Positions 60,099-64,000 of a DNA stretch of 64,000 nt are shown in pieces (the stretch's first letter is position 1; each line of letters begins with the position of its first letter). This stretch comes from Chersky-840 sp963838775. GTDB taxonomy: Bacteria > Actinomycetota > Acidimicrobiia > Acidimicrobiales > UBA8190. The stretch is from NCBI GenBank assembly GCA_963838775.1, contig CAWISP010000009.1, forward strand, positions 62,001-126,000. The letters run 5' to 3'. The notes below the pieces were generated by a model, which was not told the origin of the DNA, ran no database searches, and was given only the letters and a program-made list of their open reading frames with translations. The translations under genes were made by a program, and so were the position numbers.

Positions 60099-61283
60099 GT
60101 GAGGATCCTCGTTCTGGGGGGCGACGGGTACCTGGGGTGGCCGACGGCGCTGCATCTGTCTCGGCGGGGCCACGACGTGGGCGTGGTCGACAACTTCTGC
60201 CGGCGCCAGTACGACTTCGAGATGGGGGTCGACAGCCTCGTCCCCATCGTCCATCTCCAGTCCCGGGTGCGGCGCTGGGCCGAGGTGTCGGGCCTGAGCG
60301 TCGAGGCCTTCGTGGGCGATCTCACCGACCACCGCTTCTGCGAGACCCTGCTCGAGCGCTTCGAGCCCGAGGCCATCGTGCACTTCGCCGAGCAGCGCAG
60401 TGCGCCCTACTCCATGATCGACCGGGCCCATGCCGTCTACACCCAGGTCAACAACGTGGTGGGCACGCTCAACCTGCTCTACGCCATCGCCGAGCGAGAC
60501 CCGCAGATCCACCTCGTGAAGCTCGGGACCATGGGGGAGTACGGCACCCCCAACATCGACATCGAAGAGGGCTTCATCGAGATCACCCACAAGGGCCGCA
60601 CCGACGTCCTGCCCTATCCCAAGCAGCCGGGGTCCTTCTACCACCTGTCGAAGGTCCACGACAGCCACAACATGCACTTCGCCTGTCGCATCTGGGGCCT
60701 GCGGGCCACCGACCTCAACCAGGGCGTGGTCTACGGCCAGGAGACCGACGAGACCACCATGCACCCCGACCTGGCCACGCGCTTCGACTACGACGCCGTG
60801 TTCGGGACCGTGCTCAACCGCTTCTGCGTCCAGGCCGTGGTGGGCCACCCCCTGTCGGTGTACGGCAAGGGGGGCCAGACCCGGGGCATGCTCGACATCC
60901 GAGACACCCTGGCCTGTGTGGAGCTGGCCCTGCTCCATCCCGCCGCGGAGGGCGAGTACCGGGTCTTCAACCAGTTCACCGAGTCCTTCTCGGTGCTGCA
61001 GATGGCCGAGCTGGTGGCCGACGCCTATCCCGGTGCCACCCGCATCGAGCACGTCGAGGACCCCAGGGTGGAGAAGGAGGAGCACTACTACCGCGCCGCC
61101 CACACCAAGCTCCTCGACCTCGGCCTCGTGCCCCATCTGCTCGGGCCCGCCACCATCCACTCGCTGCTGGCCGTCGTCGACCGTCACCGCGACCGTGTCG
61201 ACCCCCGGGCCATCGACCCCACCGTGCAGTGGCGCAAGACCGCCAGCACCCTGACCACCTCGGCGGGGCTCGGCAAGGATTAA
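60099..61283 (+). CDS. sqdB: UDP-sulfoquinovose synthase
   Basis: 394 residues. I chose GTG 60099 because AAGGAGG ends eight bases upstream; GTG 60090 would overlap that site. An extended SDR: RILVLGGDGYLGWPTALHLS, RRQYDFEMGVDSLVPIVH, HFAEQRSAPYSMIDRAHAVY, the signature KLGTMGEYGTPNIDIEEG, catalytic GSFYHLSKVHDSHNMHF (YxxxK), LNQGVVYGQETDETTMHPDL and GKGGQTRGMLDIRDTLACVE. These blocks are those of SQD1/SqdB, which adds sulfite to UDP-glucose for the sulfolipid SQDG. The glycosyltransferase SqdX/SqdD is not in the window. Confidence 0.92.
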   Translation: MRILVLGGDGYLGWPTALHLSRRGHDVGVVDNFCRRQYDFEMGVDSLVPIVHLQSRVRRWAEVSGLSVEAFVGDLTDHRFCETLLERFEPEAIVHFAEQRSAPYSMIDRAHAVYTQVNNVVGTLNLLYAIAERDPQIHLVKLGTMGEYGTPNIDIEEGFIEITHKGRTDVLPYPKQPGSFYHLSKVHDSHNMHFACRIWGLRATDLNQGVVYGQETDETTMHPDLATRFDYDAVFGTVLNRFCVQAVVGHPLSVYGKGGQTRGMLDIRDTLACVELALLHPAAEGEYRVFNQFTESFSVLQMAELVADAYPGATRIEHVEDPRVEKEEHYYRAAHTKLLDLGLVPHLLGPATIHSLLAVVDRHRDRVDPRAIDPTVQWRKTASTLTTSAGLGKD

Positions 61284-61305
61284 TCGGGCCGGCCGGCCCC
61301 GGCCG

Positions 61306-62901
61306 TCAGGGTCCTTCGCCGCCCGAGGCGGTGCAGGACCGGGGGTCGAACGACGCCAGTGCCTGGGTCGGCGGCGTGGGCGGTTGGAGCGACGACGAGG
61401 AAGCCGGCGCCGACGTCGCCGGGGCCGAGGAGCTCGACGATCCCTGCGACGGTGCGTTCACGGAGAAGTTCGTGCCCGTGACGACGGTCACGTCGGCTCC
61501 GTTGCTGGTGGGGCCCTTGGCCAGGGTGACCGCTCCGGACAGCGAGTGCACCACCTGCTCGGCTTGGGCCAGATGGGCCGGTGATGAGTAGTACACGTAG
61601 GTCTCTGACAGCGAGGCGCTCGGGGCCGAGTCGCCCTGGCCGACGGTGTTGAAGCCCTCGGCCTGGAGCGCCGCTGCGGTCTGCCCCGCCTGGCCGGTCT
61701 GGCCCGTCCCGTTCAGGACCGACACGGTGACGCTCCCGGGGGAGGGGAGCGGCCTGCCCGTCATGGTGTTGTCGTCGGCGCCGATCCCGAGGAAGCCGGT
61801 GATGGCATGGAGGTCGTTGGGCTGGCTCGTGAGCTCCACGTTCCCGTAGTCGTACCCCTGGTAGTAGTAGTGCAGGCTCGACATGACGATCACGGGCAGG
61901 GTCTGTTGCGGTGTCTTGTTGACGTTGATGCCGTGGAAGGTGGTCACGAGGCCGAACATGGCGGAAAGTGACAAGCCCGAGTCGACCTGGAGCTGGGGCG
62001 CCACCGCCCCGAGCAGGTCGTTATCGGTGATGGGGTTGCCGAGTCCCTTCTTGTCCACCGCCGTCGCCAGTACCCGCAGGAACTCGTGGTCACGCCGGAT
62101 CCTGCTCAGGTCGCTCTCGGGGTCGGGGGTCCAGTCGGCGTGGTTGTTGGAGGTGACCCCGGGACCCTTGTAGACGAGGTGCCGGGCCCGCACCACCTCG
62201 AGCGCCTGGAACCCGTTCAACGAACGGCACCCCGCCGTGGGCACGTTGAGCCCCGAATAGGCGTCGAAGACGGGCTCGGGGAAGTACATCTTGATCCCGC
62301 CCAAGGCGTTGACCACGCCCTGGAAGCTGTCGAAGTTGAGCTCGACGTAATGGTGGACCGGAATCCCGAAGTCTTCCTCGATGGCGCTGACCAGTTGCTG
62401 GGGCCCTTCGGCCAGGGCGGCGTCGATCTTGTTGGCGCCGTCGGCGCGCGCGTTGGGGACGAACAGGTCGCGGGGGATCGACAGGATGGCGGCGGTCTTC
62501 GTGGTCGGGTTGACGTGGAGGATCATCACCACGTCGCTGTTGACCCCGGTCACCCCTTCGGAGCACAGCCCGAAGGCCTTGTTCTGCTGTTTGAGGGCGC
62601 AGCGCGACGTGGACCCCACGAGCACGATGTTCTCCACGCCTGACGGGGGCTGGGCGACGAGATCTCCCACGACGATGCGATGGATCTGGTGGGTCCGGTA
62701 CTCGGCGTAGCCGATGGCGGCCCCGGCGAGCACCACGATCAAGGCCACCACCACGATGCCCACCCGCAGGAGGCGCCTGGTGGCGCGGCTGCGGCTCTTC
62801 TTGCGGATATCGGCGCGCCCGAATACGGGCGGCGGTGCCGGGGGGGTGCTTTCAGGCACGGGAGGCGAGTGTAGCGGTGGGGTACCACCGGATTTCGTCA
62901 T
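61306..62901 (-). CDS. LytR-CpsA-Psr (LCP) family wall-polymer ligase
   Basis: 531 residues from ATG 62901; the extension to 63108 is antisense to the next gene. A Pro-rich cytoplasmic start (RKKSRSRATRRLLRVG) precedes one helix VVVALIVVLAGAAIGYAEYR at about 46-66. The LCP domain has NIVLVGSTSRC, NSDVVMILHVN, AAILSIPRDLFVPNARADGA with the conserved Arg, NKIDAALAEGPQQLVSAIEE, and RARHLVYKGPG. A C-terminal LytR_C domain follows (TVSVLNGTGQTGQAGQTAAA) and then a Ser/Pro/Ala-rich tail. LCP enzymes join glycans from lipid carriers to peptidoglycan. It fits with the GT2 and UppP genes nearby. Confidence 0.9.
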   Translation of the reverse strand: MTKSGGTPPLHSPPVPESTPPAPPPVFGRADIRKKSRSRATRRLLRVGIVVVALIVVLAGAAIGYAEYRTHQIHRIVVGDLVAQPPSGVENIVLVGSTSRCALKQQNKAFGLCSEGVTGVNSDVVMILHVNPTTKTAAILSIPRDLFVPNARADGANKIDAALAEGPQQLVSAIEEDFGIPVHHYVELNFDSFQGVVNALGGIKMYFPEPVFDAYSGLNVPTAGCRSLNGFQALEVVRARHLVYKGPGVTSNNHADWTPDPESDLSRIRRDHEFLRVLATAVDKKGLGNPITDNDLLGAVAPQLQVDSGLSLSAMFGLVTTFHGINVNKTPQQTLPVIVMSSLHYYYQGYDYGNVELTSQPNDLHAITGFLGIGADDNTMTGRPLPSPGSVTVSVLNGTGQTGQAGQTAAALQAEGFNTVGQGDSAPSASLSETYVYYSSPAHLAQAEQVVHSLSGAVTLAKGPTSNGADVTVVTGTNFSVNAPSQGSSSSSAPATSAPASSSSLQPPTPPTQALASFDPRSCTASGGEGP

Positions 62902-63010
62902 GCCGGGCCGGCTGCGGGCCGTGTCGACGGGCCGCGATGTCGTCGGATGGCTCCCCGCCACGGCATCGGGCCCGGTGGACCGGTGCCCGGGACCAGTAGG
63001 GTCGCATCCG

Positions 63011-64000
63011 ATGGTCGGGGATCGACGTCGACCGGTGCCTGGGGATCGACGTCGGCTCGGGCGACGGCGAGCGCGGGCGAGAGCGCTGGTGCGGCTGGCC
63101 GTCCCCATGGTCCTGTCCGCCGTGGTGGTGATCCTGGCGGTGAGCTCGGTGGCTCAGATCAGCCACTCATCGGGCCCGTACCGGCGGACGGTGGACCGCG
63201 GGTACGCCGCGCTGGCGGCACCGCTCGTGGCGCAGAGCAATGCCGCGGGGGTGGTGCTGTTCGCGTTCCTGCACGACGCCGGCTCGCTCGGTCGTCTCAC
63301 CTTCTTCTCCGACCTCGACTCCTTCGCGTCCGACGCGTCGTCGTTGCAGCGCCAGTACGACGCCATCACCCCGCCCGATCCCTCATCGGCGACGGGGTGC
63401 TCGACGGCCATCGCCGAGCGGGCCACGGCGATCTCGACACTGCGCACCGCGTTGGAGCGCGTCCTCGGTGGCACCACCGGGCTCGGTGCCGTCGACGAGG
63501 CCGGCGCCACCGCGTCGGTGGAGTCAGTGGGCACCGAGCTGCAGTCCGCCGACGCGTCGTGGGCGGCGTGCCGACGGGCCTTGCGGCGCGCCCCGGGCTC
63601 GGCTCTGGTCCCCACCTCGACGTGGGTCCGGGACCCTGCCGTGTTCGCCGGGGCCGTGAACCTCGTCTCCGCCCTCGCGGGCTCGCATTCGCTCGCCACG
63701 GTGCACCACATCGTGGTGCTCGCCGTGGTGACCGAACCGAGCCCCGTCGCCACGGGGTCGACACTCGTGACCCCTGCCACCACCAGCGTCGTCGCCCACG
63801 TGGTGCTGGCCAACCAGGGGAACGTGGACGAGGTCGGTGTCGAGCTCGGCGGGGAGGTGACCCTGCTGGGGGCGACGGCGAGCCCGGTCGTGGTGCAGCG
63901 CACCATCGACCTGGGCGCAGGGCGGTCGACGACGATGATGCTCCCGGCGCTGAAGGTCGAGCCCGGCTCGTCCTACACCCTGCAGGTCGTGGCGGAGTCG
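63011..64000 (+). CDS. membrane-anchored secreted protein, unknown function (3' end outside window)
   Basis: The frame from ATG 63011 is open to the right edge (330 codons). The start is very basic (VGDRRRPVPGDRRRLGRRRA) and leads to one hydrophobic helix LVRLAVPMVLSAVVVILAVS near residues 27-46. The rest is predicted to be outside: a helical first part (RGYAALAAPLVAQSNAAGVV, FLHDAGSLGRLTFFSDLDSF, Cys in SSATGCSTAIAERATAI) and later beta-rich segments (TTSVVAHVVLANQGNVDEVG, VQRTIDLGAGRSTTMMLPAL), the last looking like an Ig-like conserved domain. I do not recognise the family. It is divergent from the LCP gene with 109 bases between them, suggesting another cell-envelope role. Confidence 0.6.
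   Translation, partial: MVGDRRRPVPGDRRRLGRRRARARALVRLAVPMVLSAVVVILAVSSVAQISHSSGPYRRTVDRGYAALAAPLVAQSNAAGVVLFAFLHDAGSLGRLTFFSDLDSFASDASSLQRQYDAITPPDPSSATGCSTAIAERATAISTLRTALERVLGGTTGLGAVDEAGATASVESVGTELQSADASWAACRRALRRAPGSALVPTSTWVRDPAVFAGAVNLVSALAGSHSLATVHHIVVLAVVTEPSPVATGSTLVTPATTSVVAHVVLANQGNVDEVGVELGGEVTLLGATASPVVVQRTIDLGAGRSTTMMLPALKVEPGSSYTLQVVAES

Overview
The window is high-GC actinobacterial DNA, most probably from the class Acidimicrobiia. The sequence signs are: a propionyl-CoA carboxylase beta gene followed by its small epsilon subunit, a CU044_5270-type partner of an ECF sigma factor, DinB/mycothiol-isomerase-fold proteins, many GTG starts with ATGA or GTGA overlaps, and a protein with tandem PGWW...DGxWYAPE repeats of a kind common in Acidimicrobiia. 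The exact genus cannot be read from the sequence.

Left part (1-11,930). This looks like accessory or integrated DNA. It starts inside a MobF-type conjugative relaxase/helicase and ends with an excisionase-like HTH gene and a tyrosine integrase lying directly against the 3' end of a tRNA-Ser(CGA) gene, the usual layout of an integrative element. Between them are sparse genes and debris: a small lipoprotein, two DinB-fold proteins, an 8-bp microsatellite that carries the start codon of a tiny zinc-ribbon gene, a GntR/ABC export operon, a truncated cysteine hydrolase, an ECF sigma/anti-sigma-like pair, and a cluster of AGGGTGAC repeats beside the excisionase.

12-20 kb: an aminoglycoside-phosphotransferase-fold kinase, two divergent large polytopic membrane proteins, the WW-repeat/Thr-rich membrane protein, a single-domain response regulator, and small genes. 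20-25 kb is housekeeping: a SigG-like sigma factor with a C-terminal SnoaL-like domain (overlapping a convergent gene), tadA, tRNA-Ser(GGA), the 4.5S SRP RNA, dnaX and recR. 25.3-27.7 kb holds a decayed DNA methyltransferase plus partner with many frameshifts.

28-41 kb is a metabolic island. Acetyl-CoA acetyltransferase, crotonyl-CoA carboxylase/reductase, an ethylmalonyl/methylmalonyl-CoA epimerase, acyl-CoA carboxylase beta and epsilon, an ethylmalonyl-CoA mutase (frameshifted between its catalytic and B12 domains), 3-hydroxybutyryl-CoA dehydrogenase and a short-chain dehydrogenase fit much of the ethylmalonyl-CoA pathway (acetyl-CoA assimilation or supply of C4/C5 acyl-CoA units). Embedded in it is a regulator/folE/FAD-reductase group with a readable divergent promoter.

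41-51 kb: an S51-type peptidase, two cyclophilins, aspartokinase, aspartate-semialdehyde dehydrogenase, PhoU, a type II NADH dehydrogenase, a fused branched-chain 2-oxoacid dehydrogenase E1, and RmuC. 51-58 kb: an AddA/AddB-like helicase-nuclease pair. 58-64 kb: envelope functions (GT2 glycosyltransferase, frameshifted undecaprenyl-diphosphatase, UDP-sulfoquinovose synthase, LCP ligase) and an unknown membrane-anchored protein that runs off the right edge. Function calls rest on motifs and remembered family sequences; no database search was possible.
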